Source: an uncultured Dehalococcoidia bacterium (lineage in GTDB: Bacteria; Chloroflexota; Dehalococcoidia; Lucifugimonadales; UBA3495). From it: 64,000 nt of DNA. Position 1 is the stretch's first letter; each line of letters starts with the position of its first letter. Shown one piece after another: positions 9,139-17,552 of the stretch. The notes below the pieces were generated by a model. That model was not told where the DNA came from. It ran no database searches and was given only the letters and a program-made list of their open reading frames with translations. The stretch is from positions 1-64,000 of the forward strand of contig CATOSK010000007.1 in NCBI GenBank assembly GCA_951812535.1. Direction: 5' to 3'. The position numbers and the translations under genes were made by a program.

Positions 9139-10584
9139 CTACGGGTCCTGCCGGAACCAGCGGTTTTCCCGCTGGTCCCGGAACAGGGTCACCTCCCCGC
9201 CATCCTCCCGCGCTACCCGGTAATAGGTCCTGCCCAGGGGTTGGGGCATCCACCACAGGTCGAAGCACCAACGGTCTTCAATTTTGGCTATCCTCTGCCA
9301 TCGCTTTCCCAGGTGCACCGCCGCCGGTTCGCCCTCCGGTCCCTCCCGGACCGCCACCGGGGACGGCAGAGACAGAGGCTTCATTCCCTCTCCACCAGCA
9401 GAGTAGAAAGGGACCTGCATGGCCCGCATCTCCGGGGCCGGGTGCCAGGGCGCCACCGGCACCACCCGGTACAGGGCAGGTTTGCCGCCCGTCCGGGCCT
9501 GAAGCTGCCGTTCCGCCTCGGCCAGCCTCCGCTCCCGGTCTCCCCGCAAGTCGGACGGCAGGCTCAACTGCGTTCCCGATTCCCCGGTGAGGTTGGACAG
9601 GGCCAGGATCGCCTCTTCCACCGGGGATTGAGGGTGGGCCACCTCCAGTTGGCGCCGGATGATACGGGAAGCCCCTTGCCAGTCCCCCATGGGCTGCCTG
9701 AACCGGAAGTCCTTATGCCAGGGTTGAGCCCGGTAGAGGACGCACTCCAACGCCGCCCCGCCCGCGTACCGGCCCCGCATCCGGGGCTGGGTGTAGGCCC
9801 GGCGCAGCAGGGTGTCCACCGCCGTCAGCAGCAGGTCCAGCGACGCCGAGGAGAAGGGCAGGGGAGCGTGTTCTACCACGGACTCCTCGTGCTTCAGGGG
9901 AACCACGGGACTATCGTCAATGCCCTGGGCCAGTTCCCAGGCCCTCCGTCCCTCCGGGCCGAAGCGGTCGGTAAGCGCTTCTACCTTCATGGCGGCCACA
10001 TCGCCCAGGGTGAGCAGGCCGAAGCGGTGCATCTCCGCTCTGAGTCTTGCGGGGATGGGCAGCAGGTCCACCGGCCGGGGCGCCAGGAAACCGGCCACAT
10101 CCGGGGGAACCCTGGTCGTTCCCGGGGGGTCGCAGGTCCGGGCCGCGACATAGGCAGGAAACTTGGCTTCCCCCACACCGGCCCTGGGCGCCAGGTTTTG
10201 GGACACCGCGTTCAGCAGGGTGGTCACCAGGCGGGCCTCGCCGCCGTACATGGCTTCCAACCCGTCCAGGCTCACGTAGGCCGTGCCCAGCTCCGCTTCT
10301 TCCACCCGATCGCTGACTCCCTGCAAGGAAACGAGTATCCGGTGAAACGCCCTGTGGTAGGCAGCCTCGTTCGCTTCCAGCACTACCCCGCCGGTCTGTC
10401 GGGACAGGGCTTGCTCCAGGGTCATTCCGGCAGCTACCCCCGACGCAGCAGGAAAATGGTCGACGATCATGGGCCTGCTCCTGGAGCGGTCAACGATGAG
10501 GACGGGCCGGTCCCGCAAGTCGGGCTGCCTTTGCATCTCCAACTTGGCCCGCAGGTGGGTGACCAGAAGGCAGGCGATTGTCAT
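9139..10584 (-). CDS. imuB: ImuB, catalytically inactive Y-family polymerase homologue
   Basis: A 481-residue Y-family-like protein that in other bacteria bridges DnaE2 to the sliding clamp. The first catalytic acid of active Y polymerases is absent: the N-terminal strand reads LLVTHLRAKLEMQ. The palm motif is AYVSLDGLEAMYG in place of the usual SxDE. This matches the inactive ImuB branch. The C-terminal third (FRQPMGDWQGASR onward, GRTYYRVARED, ENRWFRQDP) follows the ImuB-C pattern. The ATG at 10584 overlaps the stop of the LexA-like gene (ATGA), so translation is coupled. No imuA gene is present between these genes. Confidence 0.9.
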   Translation of the reverse strand: MTIACLLVTHLRAKLEMQRQPDLRDRPVLIVDRSRSRPMIVDHFPAASGVAAGMTLEQALSRQTGGVVLEANEAAYHRAFHRILVSLQGVSDRVEEAELGTAYVSLDGLEAMYGGEARLVTTLLNAVSQNLAPRAGVGEAKFPAYVAARTCDPPGTTRVPPDVAGFLAPRPVDLLPIPARLRAEMHRFGLLTLGDVAAMKVEALTDRFGPEGRRAWELAQGIDDSPVVPLKHEESVVEHAPLPFSSASLDLLLTAVDTLLRRAYTQPRMRGRYAGGAALECVLYRAQPWHKDFRFRQPMGDWQGASRIIRRQLEVAHPQSPVEEAILALSNLTGESGTQLSLPSDLRGDRERRLAEAERQLQARTGGKPALYRVVPVAPWHPAPEMRAMQVPFYSAGGEGMKPLSLPSPVAVREGPEGEPAAVHLGKRWQRIAKIEDRWCFDLWWMPQPLGRTYYRVAREDGGEVTLFRDQRENRWFRQDP

Positions 10585-10778
10585 GGCGCATCGTCCAGGA
10601 CGGGGGAGACGGGCACGGGCGGCGGCCATGCCCGTCTCTGTTCCACCAACCCAATGCCACGGTCGGTGCCCGGTTTCTGGACCGGGCACTCCTTTTCCTC
10701 CAGGATCCGCAGATCGTGGTGAGCGGTGCAGTCCTGGATGAACGCCAGGATTCGGGCCTGCTTGTCTCGCAATGACAT
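10581..10778 (-). CDS. Truncated LexA-like winged-helix fragment
   Basis: A 65-residue protein. Residues 1-17 (MSLRDKQARILAFIQDC) match helix 1 of the LexA DNA-binding domain. Residues 19-46 (AHHDLRILEEKE then KPGTDRGIGLVE) match the end of the LexA winged helix. The segment between, which in LexA holds the recognition helix (the PPSVREIGEAVGL region), is missing, as are the linker, cleavage site and Ser/Lys protease domain. The start and stop remain intact and the stop overlaps the imuB ATG. It may be a decayed lexA paralogue kept for translational coupling. In many bacteria a lexA paralogue opens this cassette. Confidence 0.65.
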   Translation of the reverse strand: MSLRDKQARILAFIQDCTAHHDLRILEEKECPVQKPGTDRGIGLVEQRRAWPPPVPVSPVLDDAP

Positions 10779-10990
10779 CTTCCCTGCCGCGGCCGGCCTT
10801 GGGTTGGGCTTCAGCCTGTTGCACTTATTCCGGCTCAGGTCCGGAACTGTCTGCAACGGATGACGGTTCATAGTCATTTGACGGGTTTTGGCGCTTTCGG
10901 TTTTGTACCGTCCGGGTCCCGGAATGTAAGGGACGCAGGCGGCAGGAAACCGGCCATCGGCGCGGAATCGCTCGGAGGTTGCGCTGGAGA

Positions 10991-11019
10991 ATCGTAAAGA
11001 ACTTATGTTCGTAAGTCAA
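10991..11019 (-). promoter_or_regulatory. SOS promoter of the mutasome operon
   Basis: On the minus strand TTGACT (11019-11014), exactly 17 bases, and TACGAT (10996-10991). A LexA box lies entirely within the spacer. Transcription would begin near 10984, about 200 bases upstream of the LexA-like ORF. Confidence 0.8.
10999..11010. promoter_or_regulatory. LexA (SOS) box
   Basis: GAACTTATGTTC is a perfect GAAC-N4-GTTC palindrome, the core of the Gram-positive LexA site (CGAAC-N4-GTTYC). On the minus strand it reads CGAACATAAGTTCT, so the outer C also fits. Its position between -35 and -10 would let LexA exclude RNA polymerase until DNA damage. Confidence 0.85.
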
Positions 11020-11171
11020 TAGCCCATTGGCTTGCTCCAGGGCCTTTTCAGAGTCCCTGTCCGGCTAATCGCAACTCCCGCCAACCATTCCCCGTCATCC
11101 CCGCGTAGAGCCTTACGGACCGTCCCCTGAGCACAACTTTGCAATCGTCCTGATAGCCGCGGCGGCTTGCC

Positions 11172-11200
11172 TTGACAGATTGGGGTGGCGGTATCAGGAT
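11172..11200 (+). promoter_or_regulatory. Probable promoter of the MFS gene
   Basis: Perfect TTGACA (11172-11177), 17-base spacer, weak -10 CAGGAT (11195-11200), 40 bases before the start codon. Confidence 0.45.
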
Positions 11201-11239
11201 AACGGACATATTCCCGGGGTCTGCGAAGGAACGTTCTGC

Positions 11240-12652
11240 ATGGCATTTCTTGACTTGCGGCCCAACCGATTGTCGGTTGGAGGCCAGTCCATCCATTACG
11301 CCTGGGTCATCGTGGCCGTTGCCACCATGATGCGGCTCAGCACCTCCGCCTTCCGCTCTTCCTCGAGCGTTTTGATACCCCGTCTGGTGGAAACCTTTGG
11401 GTGGAGTTACGGCGCGGTAGGTGGAGCCTTCGCCCTGCAATGGGTTGTGTCGGGAATGTTCGGACCCGCGGCGGGCTGGATGGGCGACCGCTACGGTGTC
11501 CGCATAACCATGCTGGTCGGGTCCCTGCTTTTCATGGCAGGGATGATCCTGACCGGAATGGTAAGCAACCTGTGGCAGTTCTACCTATTCTTCGGAATTA
11601 TTCTCAGCATGTCCATGGGGATTTTCCAGGTGCCATTGACGGCGGCGGTGACGCTGTGGTTTAGGCGGCATCTGGGCGTGGGAATGGGCGCGCTGCAAGC
11701 GTCCCAGGGAGTTGGCCCGCTGGTGACGGTGCCCCTTATCCTTTTAATTGTCGCGGTGTTCGGAGCAGGAGAGACCGGAAGGCATTTCGTCTCCTGGCTG
11801 CCCGGTATCGGGGGAGCGGAGAACGGGTTGCGGGCCGCTTTCTGGCTGCCGGGGATCGGCGGCGGGTTGATACTGCTCGCCCTGATCCGGCTTTTCTACA
11901 ACGAGCCGGGGGAAATAGGCATGAGGCCGCTGGGCGCCTCCTCCGACGAACCGGTGCGCCGGATGCAAAAGGGAGAGGTGGCCAGGGTCAGGACCAAGGT
12001 GTTCCTGCGGCGGGCCCAGCGGACATCGGCCTTCTGGAATTTGATAGGCATCCATTATTGGGGTTGCGCCGGACACGCCATCATCATGGTCTACCTGGTG
12101 GCGATGGCGGAGGCCCAGGGAGTTTCGCAGGGAGCGGCGGCGGGCACCTTCGTTGCCCTGTCGGTGACCAGCACCCTGACCCGGTTCGGCGTGCCCATAG
12201 CTGCCGACCTGCTGGGCAGCAAATGGGTTATGGCGGTGTGCTTCTTCCTCCAGGTGGCTCCGGTGGGCATCCTGTTCTTTGCGGAGTCGGCCTGGATGTT
12301 CTACCTGTTCGCCATCCTGTTCGGCATCGGGTTTGGCGGCGAGATGACCGCCTTCCCCATCATCAACCGGCAATACTACGCCCACGCTCCCATGGGCACC
12401 ACCTACGGCTGGCAGATGATGGGGGCGGGACTGGGGATGGCCTCGGGGGCGGCGATGGGCGGGTTCCTGGTGGACCTGACCGGAAGCTTCATGTCAACCA
12501 TGGCCCTCTCCCTGGGACTGAGCGCCATGGGCGTAATCTCCATCCTGTTCCTGCCCTCCACCTCCCGGCAGCAGGTGGAGGACTGGGAAGAGGGGTTGCC
12601 GGAGGATGTGCGTACTCCCGCGCGCGCCACCGGAGCAGCGTCGGGGGACTGA
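11240..12652 (+). CDS. MFS transporter
   Basis: A 470-residue major facilitator with about 12 membrane segments. Motif A between segments 2 and 3 reads GWMGDRYGVRIT (79-90). The large central loop (about 215-255) is charged. An odd feature is the motif WLPGIGG occurring twice in a short span (186-192 and 202-208), extending the segment 5-6 loop. I chose the ATG at 11240 with AAGGAACG upstream because the frame before it lacks transporter character. The hydantoinase-like gene follows 105 bases later on the same strand, so the substrate may be a hydantoin, ureide or pyrimidine derivative. This is inference from linkage. Confidence 0.85.
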   Translation: MAFLDLRPNRLSVGGQSIHYAWVIVAVATMMRLSTSAFRSSSSVLIPRLVETFGWSYGAVGGAFALQWVVSGMFGPAAGWMGDRYGVRITMLVGSLLFMAGMILTGMVSNLWQFYLFFGIILSMSMGIFQVPLTAAVTLWFRRHLGVGMGALQASQGVGPLVTVPLILLIVAVFGAGETGRHFVSWLPGIGGAENGLRAAFWLPGIGGGLILLALIRLFYNEPGEIGMRPLGASSDEPVRRMQKGEVARVRTKVFLRRAQRTSAFWNLIGIHYWGCAGHAIIMVYLVAMAEAQGVSQGAAAGTFVALSVTSTLTRFGVPIAADLLGSKWVMAVCFFLQVAPVGILFFAESAWMFYLFAILFGIGFGGEMTAFPIINRQYYAHAPMGTTYGWQMMGAGLGMASGAAMGGFLVDLTGSFMSTMALSLGLSAMGVISILFLPSTSRQQVEDWEEGLPEDVRTPARATGAASGD

Positions 12653-12757
12653 CGATTTCCCGCAATTGAAGCAAGGGCCGCTTCGACGGAAACGGCTGGA
12701 GGACGCCGAAGGGCTGCATCGGGCATAGCAGATTACAGCGTTACGCAGGAGGTTCTC

Positions 12758-14182
12758 ATGCTGGACATCATCATCCGCAATGGAACGGTGGTCACGCCCT
12801 GGGGAGTGGGGGACTGGGATGTGGCGATCCAGGGGGAACGAATCGTGGCCGTGGCGGCGGCCAACACCCTGACCGATGAAGTCGGAAGGGTCATAGACGC
12901 CACCGGCAAGGTGGTCATACCGGGCGGAATTGAACCCCACGCCCATATCGCCGCTCCCATCATGGGCCCGGGGAACCTGCGCACCGCGCCGCCGGAGGAA
13001 GTCAGCCGGGCCGCCCTCTTCGGCGGTACGACCACGCTGATGGACTTCGCCATCCAGTATCCCGGGATCAACATTGCCGAGGCGGTCCAGGAGCGGACGG
13101 ACGTCTGGCGGGGGAACTCCTACGCCGACTACGCCCACCACCTGATGCTGCTGGGCGAAATTCCCGAAAACATCCTGGGGTCGCTCCACGAGCATATCGA
13201 GGACGGGTTCGCCTCCGTGAAGATTTTCACCACCAACATCCGGCCCCCGGAAATGTCGGGCGAGTCCCGAATGGTCCGCATGGGACACCTCCACGACCTG
13301 ATGGAGCAGATCCAGCGGAACGACGGGATGCTCCTGGTCCACTCGGAAGACGACGACATGGTGCAGCACATGTACGAAAAGCTGGCCAGGGAAGAGCAAA
13401 ACGAGTGGTGGAACATGCACCTGGTCCACAGCAACGAGTCGGAGGACGTGTCCTTCCGGCGGGTAATCCGGGTGTCGGAGTGGACCGGCGCTCCGGTGTA
13501 CTTCGTCCACGTCAGCGCCCTCCAGGGAATCAACGCCATTGGGGAGGCCCGTTCCAAGGGACTGCCCATCTACGGAGAGACCCTGCACAACTACTGCTGC
13601 TTCAATGCCGACAACTACAAGGAAGAGTACGGCATGAAGTACCACACCTATCCCTCGTTGAAGTCCGAAGAGGACCGGCAGGCGCTGTGGCGGGGCATTG
13701 CCCAGGGTGGCCTGAACACCATGGCAACAGATGAATACTGCACGAACTGGAACCTGAAGATCCAGGGGCGTACTGTGCGGGATGTGACCGGTGGGCACAA
13801 CGGAGCGGAGACACGGGTGGGCGTCACCTACAGCGAGGGCGTGGTCCGCCAGGGGATGTCTCTGGAGCGGTTCGTGGATGTCACGTCGACCAACGCCGCC
13901 AAGATCATGGGACTCTATCCCCGCAAGGGAGCCATCGCTCCCGGCAGCGACGCGGACATCGTGCTCATAGACCCCAGCATCCAGCGGCCGCTGACCATGG
14001 ACGACTTCCACATCTCGGACTACAGCATCTGGGAGGGTTTTGCCGCCTCCGGTTGGCCGGTGATGACCATCATGCGGGGCAAGGTCGTGGTGGAGAACGG
14101 GCAGCTGAATGCTTCCCTGAGCGACGGGCAGTTCCTGCGTCGGAAGGTCAACCCGGAGGTGACCAACCGGCCTGCCTGCTAG
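12758..14182 (+). CDS. Amidohydrolase, dihydropyrimidinase/hydantoinase type
   Basis: A 474-residue TIM-barrel amidohydrolase that opens cyclic amides such as hydantoins or dihydropyrimidines. The binuclear metal ligands are visible: His61 and His63 (EPHAHI), Lys155 for carbamylation (ASVKIFTT), His195 (LLVHSED), His251 (YFVHVSA) and Asp325 (ATDEYCTN). The last motif differs from the common GTDHCPF, so substrate range may be unusual. N- and C-terminal strands form the usual beta sandwich. Start ATG at 12758 with AGGAGG 5 bases before it. It probably shares a transcript with the upstream MFS transporter, and its last four bases overlap the convergent response regulator. Confidence 0.85.
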   Translation: MLDIIIRNGTVVTPWGVGDWDVAIQGERIVAVAAANTLTDEVGRVIDATGKVVIPGGIEPHAHIAAPIMGPGNLRTAPPEEVSRAALFGGTTTLMDFAIQYPGINIAEAVQERTDVWRGNSYADYAHHLMLLGEIPENILGSLHEHIEDGFASVKIFTTNIRPPEMSGESRMVRMGHLHDLMEQIQRNDGMLLVHSEDDDMVQHMYEKLAREEQNEWWNMHLVHSNESEDVSFRRVIRVSEWTGAPVYFVHVSALQGINAIGEARSKGLPIYGETLHNYCCFNADNYKEEYGMKYHTYPSLKSEEDRQALWRGIAQGGLNTMATDEYCTNWNLKIQGRTVRDVTGGHNGAETRVGVTYSEGVVRQGMSLERFVDVTSTNAAKIMGLYPRKGAIAPGSDADIVLIDPSIQRPLTMDDFHISDYSIWEGFAASGWPVMTIMRGKVVVENGQLNASLSDGQFLRRKVNPEVTNRPAC

Positions 14183-14904
14183 GGCGTGTCGTTCATCCCG
14201 TACCCGACGTTTTTGACGGTGCGGAAATACTGCCGTCCGCTGGTCTCAATCTTGTTGCGCAGCCTGCGAATGTGGACGTCCACGGTGCGGGTGCCGCCGA
14301 AGCTCTCCACGCCCCATACGTCGGCGAGGAGCTGATCACGGGAGAAGACCCGGCCCACGTTCTCCATGAGAAACTTCAACAACTGAAATTCCATCCAGGC
14401 CAGCCCGACCCGCTCCCCGGCGACGGTCACCTGGTAAGTGTCCGGGTCGAGAGCGATTTCTCCCACCACCAGGGATGGCCGTTCCTGTTGGAGCGGCGCC
14501 CGCTCGACCAGCCGGCGGATTCTGGTGCTCAACTCCGCGGAAGTGCAGGGGACAACCAGAAAGTCGTCGGCTTCTTCCAGGATATTGCAGTTTTCCAGGT
14601 CATCATGGGTTATGCAGTCCAGCAAGCCCGGTTTGGACGCCTTCCTGGCAGCCTGCCAGACCCTCAGGTCAATGCCTTTGGTGGGGGGCCCCGGTCCCAC
14701 GACTACGACGGTTGGTGCAGATCCGGTATTCCGCGTCTGCATTTCGGAGAAGGACGCTGGAGCAATCGGATTGCTGAATCGGAACGCCCCCTGGCTGGCG
14801 AGGGCCCGTACTGCGGCGGCGGCCGACTCCCAATGCTCTCCGACCAGCAGGACGCTGATCGGTTCCTCACGAGCCGGGGCAGGACGTCCCTCCTGTTGCT
14901 GCAT
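14179..14904 (-). CDS. OmpR-type response regulator with degenerate receiver
   Basis: A 241-residue transcription factor. The N-terminal ~130 residues have the receiver outline but lack the phosphate-accepting Asp: the strand after which it should occur reads PTVVVVGPGPP. A conserved Lys-type C-terminal strand is also absent (FLVVPCTSAEL). The C-terminal winged helix is typical (FQLLKFLMENVGRVFSRDQLL, then TRTVDVHIRRLRNKIE, GVGYGM-like end as NVGYGMNDTP). It resembles GlnR-like orphan regulators that work without phosphorylation. No histidine kinase gene is nearby. The stop overlaps the end of the hydantoinase gene by 4 bases in convergent orientation. Target genes are unknown. Confidence 0.85.
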   Translation of the reverse strand: MQQQEGRPAPAREEPISVLLVGEHWESAAAAVRALASQGAFRFSNPIAPASFSEMQTRNTGSAPTVVVVGPGPPTKGIDLRVWQAARKASKPGLLDCITHDDLENCNILEEADDFLVVPCTSAELSTRIRRLVERAPLQQERPSLVVGEIALDPDTYQVTVAGERVGLAWMEFQLLKFLMENVGRVFSRDQLLADVWGVESFGGTRTVDVHIRRLRNKIETSGRQYFRTVKNVGYGMNDTP

Positions 14905-14994
14905 ACCGGGTTCCCCACGCGCCGCGTTAAAGTAGCATAACCCGGTTCTCGGCCGGGAATAGTGCTATCCTGCCATAGTGGTGTTTCGCAGGGG

Positions 14995-15008
14995 TTACGC
15001 TAACGTAA
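14995..15008. promoter_or_regulatory. Small inverted repeat upstream of the SDR gene
   Basis: TTACG-CTAA-CGTAA, a perfect 5-base inverted repeat; GTTACG recurs at 15016-15021. It lies between the divergent response regulator and SDR genes and could be an operator. No protein can be assigned. Confidence 0.3.
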
Positions 15009-15127
15009 ACTTCGTGTTACGCTCCTGCATCGGGTTGCCAACAGGCAGATAGACTTGAACTGCGTTGCTCCACCGGCCGGATATTGCCCTGGAAAGGTTG
15101 CCGGCGGAGGTCGGCGGAAGGGCAGCA

Positions 15128-15877
15128 ATGTCGAGATTCAACGGCCGTGTGGCCATCGTGACCGGCGCGGGGGAAGGCCTGGGCCTGGGCATTGCCCAAC
15201 GCTTGGGGAGTGAGGGAGCCCGGGTTACTGTCGTTGAGATCAATCCCGTGACCGCTGGGGAAGCCGCCCGGATTTTATCCGATCAGGGGACCGAGGCAGG
15301 CCTGGTGCTGGGCGACGTGGGAGACGAGGAAACGGCGTTAGAGGCCGTTGAGAGTACCATCCAACGCTGGGGCCGCATCGACATCCTGGTCAACAACGCC
15401 GGAATCAGCGGTCTCGTGGCGCCTACCTGGAAACAGACCCTGGAGGAATTGGACCGGGTTTACCGCACCAATCTGAGAGGGGTGTTTTCATTCTGCAGTC
15501 ACGTGGTCCCACAGATGCTCCAGCAGGATTACGGCCGGATCATCAACGTTTCATCCGCTGCCGCCAAGGAGGGGTTTCCCCTGGCCGCGCCTTACTCGGC
15601 GACCAAGGCGGGTGTCATCGGATTTACCAAGTCCATTGCCTGGGAGCTGGCCAGGACCGGCATTCGGGTGAACTGCGTGACGCCTGGAATAGTCATGACA
15701 AACATCCTCAACACCCTCACCCCAAAGCAGGTCGAGGCCGTGGTCGAGAAATCTCCCATGGGCCGGGTAGGAGAAGTCAGGGAGGTGGCGGCGATGGTGG
15801 CGTGGCTGGCATCCGAGGAGTGCTCCTACAGCAACGGGGCGGTGTTCGACGTCAGCGGGGGCAGGACATCCTACTGA
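15128..15877 (+). CDS. Short-chain dehydrogenase/reductase
   Basis: A 249-residue classical SDR (NAD(P)-dependent alcohol/ketone oxidoreductase). The cofactor motif TGAGEGLG is at 12-19, NNAG at 89-92, catalytic Ser in NVSS (142-143), Tyr156 and Lys160 in YSATK. The acidic residue after beta-2 (VVEIN) suggests a preference for NAD. The start at 15128 has GGAAGGGC upstream; a longer frame from 15065 has no site. Most similar families are 3-oxoacyl-ACP reductase and glucose-dehydrogenase-like enzymes, but the substrate is not clear. It is followed by a convergent hypothetical gene. Confidence 0.9.
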   Translation: MSRFNGRVAIVTGAGEGLGLGIAQRLGSEGARVTVVEINPVTAGEAARILSDQGTEAGLVLGDVGDEETALEAVESTIQRWGRIDILVNNAGISGLVAPTWKQTLEELDRVYRTNLRGVFSFCSHVVPQMLQQDYGRIINVSSAAAKEGFPLAAPYSATKAGVIGFTKSIAWELARTGIRVNCVTPGIVMTNILNTLTPKQVEAVVEKSPMGRVGEVREVAAMVAWLASEECSYSNGAVFDVSGGRTSY

Positions 15878-15887
15878 AAAGCCACGG

Positions 15888-16211
15888 TCAAGTACCGTAC
15901 AGATCTTCGTCCGAGAAGAACGGCTTGTCCCGGTCCGGGTCGGGTTCGCCGGTGAGAATGCAGGTATGGATACGGCAGGCCCGGTTCCACAGGACGATGA
16001 TCGCGTTGTTGATGATGAACTGGGGCAGACGCCGTCCATATTCCTGGTAGGCCCAACCGCTGAAGCCGTTTCCGAAGAACTCTTCCAGGAAAGGTGTGGG
16101 CTCGGCGTCGGCGGCGCAGGCTTCCAGGATTTCTACCGGAGCCTCCGAACACAACAGGTCAGGGCGGTCCAGCGCCAGTTGCAGGAACTGTTCCTCTTGC
16201 TCTCGGTCCAT
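15888..16211 (-). CDS. Hypothetical protein
   Basis: A 107-residue acidic soluble protein of no family I recognise. The N-terminal half is helical and Glu-rich (DREQEEQFLQLALDRPD). The middle carries FLEEFFGNGFSGWAYQEYG, and the C-terminal part has two Cys (RACRIHTCIL) and an Asp-rich end. It is the last gene of the minus-strand DUF1800/DUF1501/NHL run, 110 bases after the NHL gene, and may be co-transcribed. The Shine-Dalgarno sequence is weak. A real gene is supported by codon use and by the lack of a better competing frame. Confidence 0.5.
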   Translation of the reverse strand: MDREQEEQFLQLALDRPDLLCSEAPVEILEACAADAEPTPFLEEFFGNGFSGWAYQEYGRRLPQFIINNAIIVLWNRACRIHTCILTGEPDPDRDKPFFSDEDLYGT

Positions 16212-16321
16212 CAGTTCACCAGGGCTGTTTCAAAAACCGGCCCCTGGGAACAGCGACACGCCAGGGCATTCCGGCGGCGGCCACAATCCGGGGGCCGGTG
16301 AAAGGTTCCGGTTAACGGTGC

Positions 16322-17392
16322 CTAGAGGTTCATCTGGGGGACCATGTACCTGCCCAGCTTGTTGTAAAGCTGCAAGCGGCTGCGCTGGTTGTCCACGACG
16401 ATGAGCCGGTTGTTCGCCCCATCGTAGGCGATTCCGGTGGGAACGGCGAACCGCCACTCGGACTCCATGTTGCGCAGGTTGACCTCGCGGCGGCGCTTGA
16501 TGTAGTCGGCGTTGGCGTCAACGGTCATTTTTGCCCACTTGGAAAGTTCCTGGGCGTCGCCGGTCAGGGTGATTATGTAGGTGCCGTCCCGGTCGTAGGC
16601 GTGGACGCGGCCGGGATGGTGCCCGTTGTCGCCCCAGTCGCAGACGTAGACATCGCCCTGTGGATCGACGGCGACGTCGGTGGGCTTTTCGAGGCATCCG
16701 CGGCCTTCGCCGGGCTGTCCGATCTGGGCCAGCCACTCACCGCCCGGGGTGAACTTCTGGACGCGGTCGTTGAGGTGGTCGGCCACGTAGACGCAGCCTT
16801 CCGCGTCAGTGGTGACCCCCCAGGGGGAGTTGAACTGGCCGTTGCCGTCTCCCAGTCCGCCCCATCCGAGTAGAAACTGCCCATCGGTGGTGAACTTGCG
16901 GACCTCGTTGCTGCGACCGTCGGTCACGTACACATTATCGCTGGCATCAATAACGATTCCGGCGATGCCATGGGACTTGCCGTCGTCGCTTTCCAGGGCG
17001 CTCCACCTCTTCTGAAAGGCTCCATCGGAGTCAAAGACGGAGACCTGGTTGAGCCACTCATCGGAGACGTAGACGTTGTTCTGGCTGTCTACGGCTACGC
17101 CCGACCCCCAGATGAATTCTCCGTTGTTGGAGCCGTACTTGGAGAACTCGCCAAGAAACTCCTCGTCGCCTGGGGTTGGTCCGATGGTGAGCCGGCTGAC
17201 CCGGGCGCCGATGCCGGTGCGGTTCCAAGCGACGTTGCTGATGCTCTCGCTGCCCCGGTTGACGATGTACATGAGGTTGTCTTTACCCACCGCCACCGAG
17301 ACAGGTTGACTGAAGCCCATTCCAGACTGTGAGCCTCGGCCCACGGAATGGCTGTAGTCGTAAGTCCTGCCCGCTGCTACTTGTGTCAGCAT
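16322..17392 (-). CDS. NHL-repeat beta-propeller protein
   Basis: A 356-residue protein of repeated NHL blades, each with the pattern G-V-A-V-D-x-x-x-x-V-Y-V-x-D. Clear copies are SGVAVDSQNNVYVSDEW, AGIVIDASDNVYVTDG, WGVTTDAEGCVYVADH, TDVAVDPQGDVYVCDW and TGIAYDGANNRLIVVDNQ, giving a six-bladed propeller. No signal peptide is seen, so it may act in the cytoplasm or be exported by another route. Such proteins serve as binding scaffolds or sugar/peptide lyases. It lies 160 bases downstream of the DUF1501 gene on the same strand and likely belongs to the same operon. Start ATG at 17392 follows AGGGGAA. Confidence 0.85.
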   Translation of the reverse strand: MLTQVAAGRTYDYSHSVGRGSQSGMGFSQPVSVAVGKDNLMYIVNRGSESISNVAWNRTGIGARVSRLTIGPTPGDEEFLGEFSKYGSNNGEFIWGSGVAVDSQNNVYVSDEWLNQVSVFDSDGAFQKRWSALESDDGKSHGIAGIVIDASDNVYVTDGRSNEVRKFTTDGQFLLGWGGLGDGNGQFNSPWGVTTDAEGCVYVADHLNDRVQKFTPGGEWLAQIGQPGEGRGCLEKPTDVAVDPQGDVYVCDWGDNGHHPGRVHAYDRDGTYIITLTGDAQELSKWAKMTVDANADYIKRRREVNLRNMESEWRFAVPTGIAYDGANNRLIVVDNQRSRLQLYNKLGRYMVPQMNL

Positions 17393-17552
17393 ATTTTCCC
17401 CTTGCCCGAACCTTCCCCGTCGGGAGCGGTTCAGGCCTTAGCTGTTGTCGAGTTGATTACGAGCCGGAAGTTGTTGGCCGCCAAAGGGGTCAGGGTTGTT
17501 GCCCCCTGGCCCCTTCATTAGCGTCCCAATTTCCTGGTCAGAGAAGCTCAGA

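Noticed and set aside
6874..10722. A 1282-codon open frame on the plus strand
   Set aside because: It is antisense to dnaE2 and imuB, which have complete motifs; the translation is low-complexity (Gly/Gln/Val/His-rich), a known effect of high-GC coding DNA.
11229..11238. GAACGTTC near the MFS start as a second LexA box
   Set aside because: The half-sites have no 4-base spacer, so it does not fit the GAAC-N4-GTTC site.
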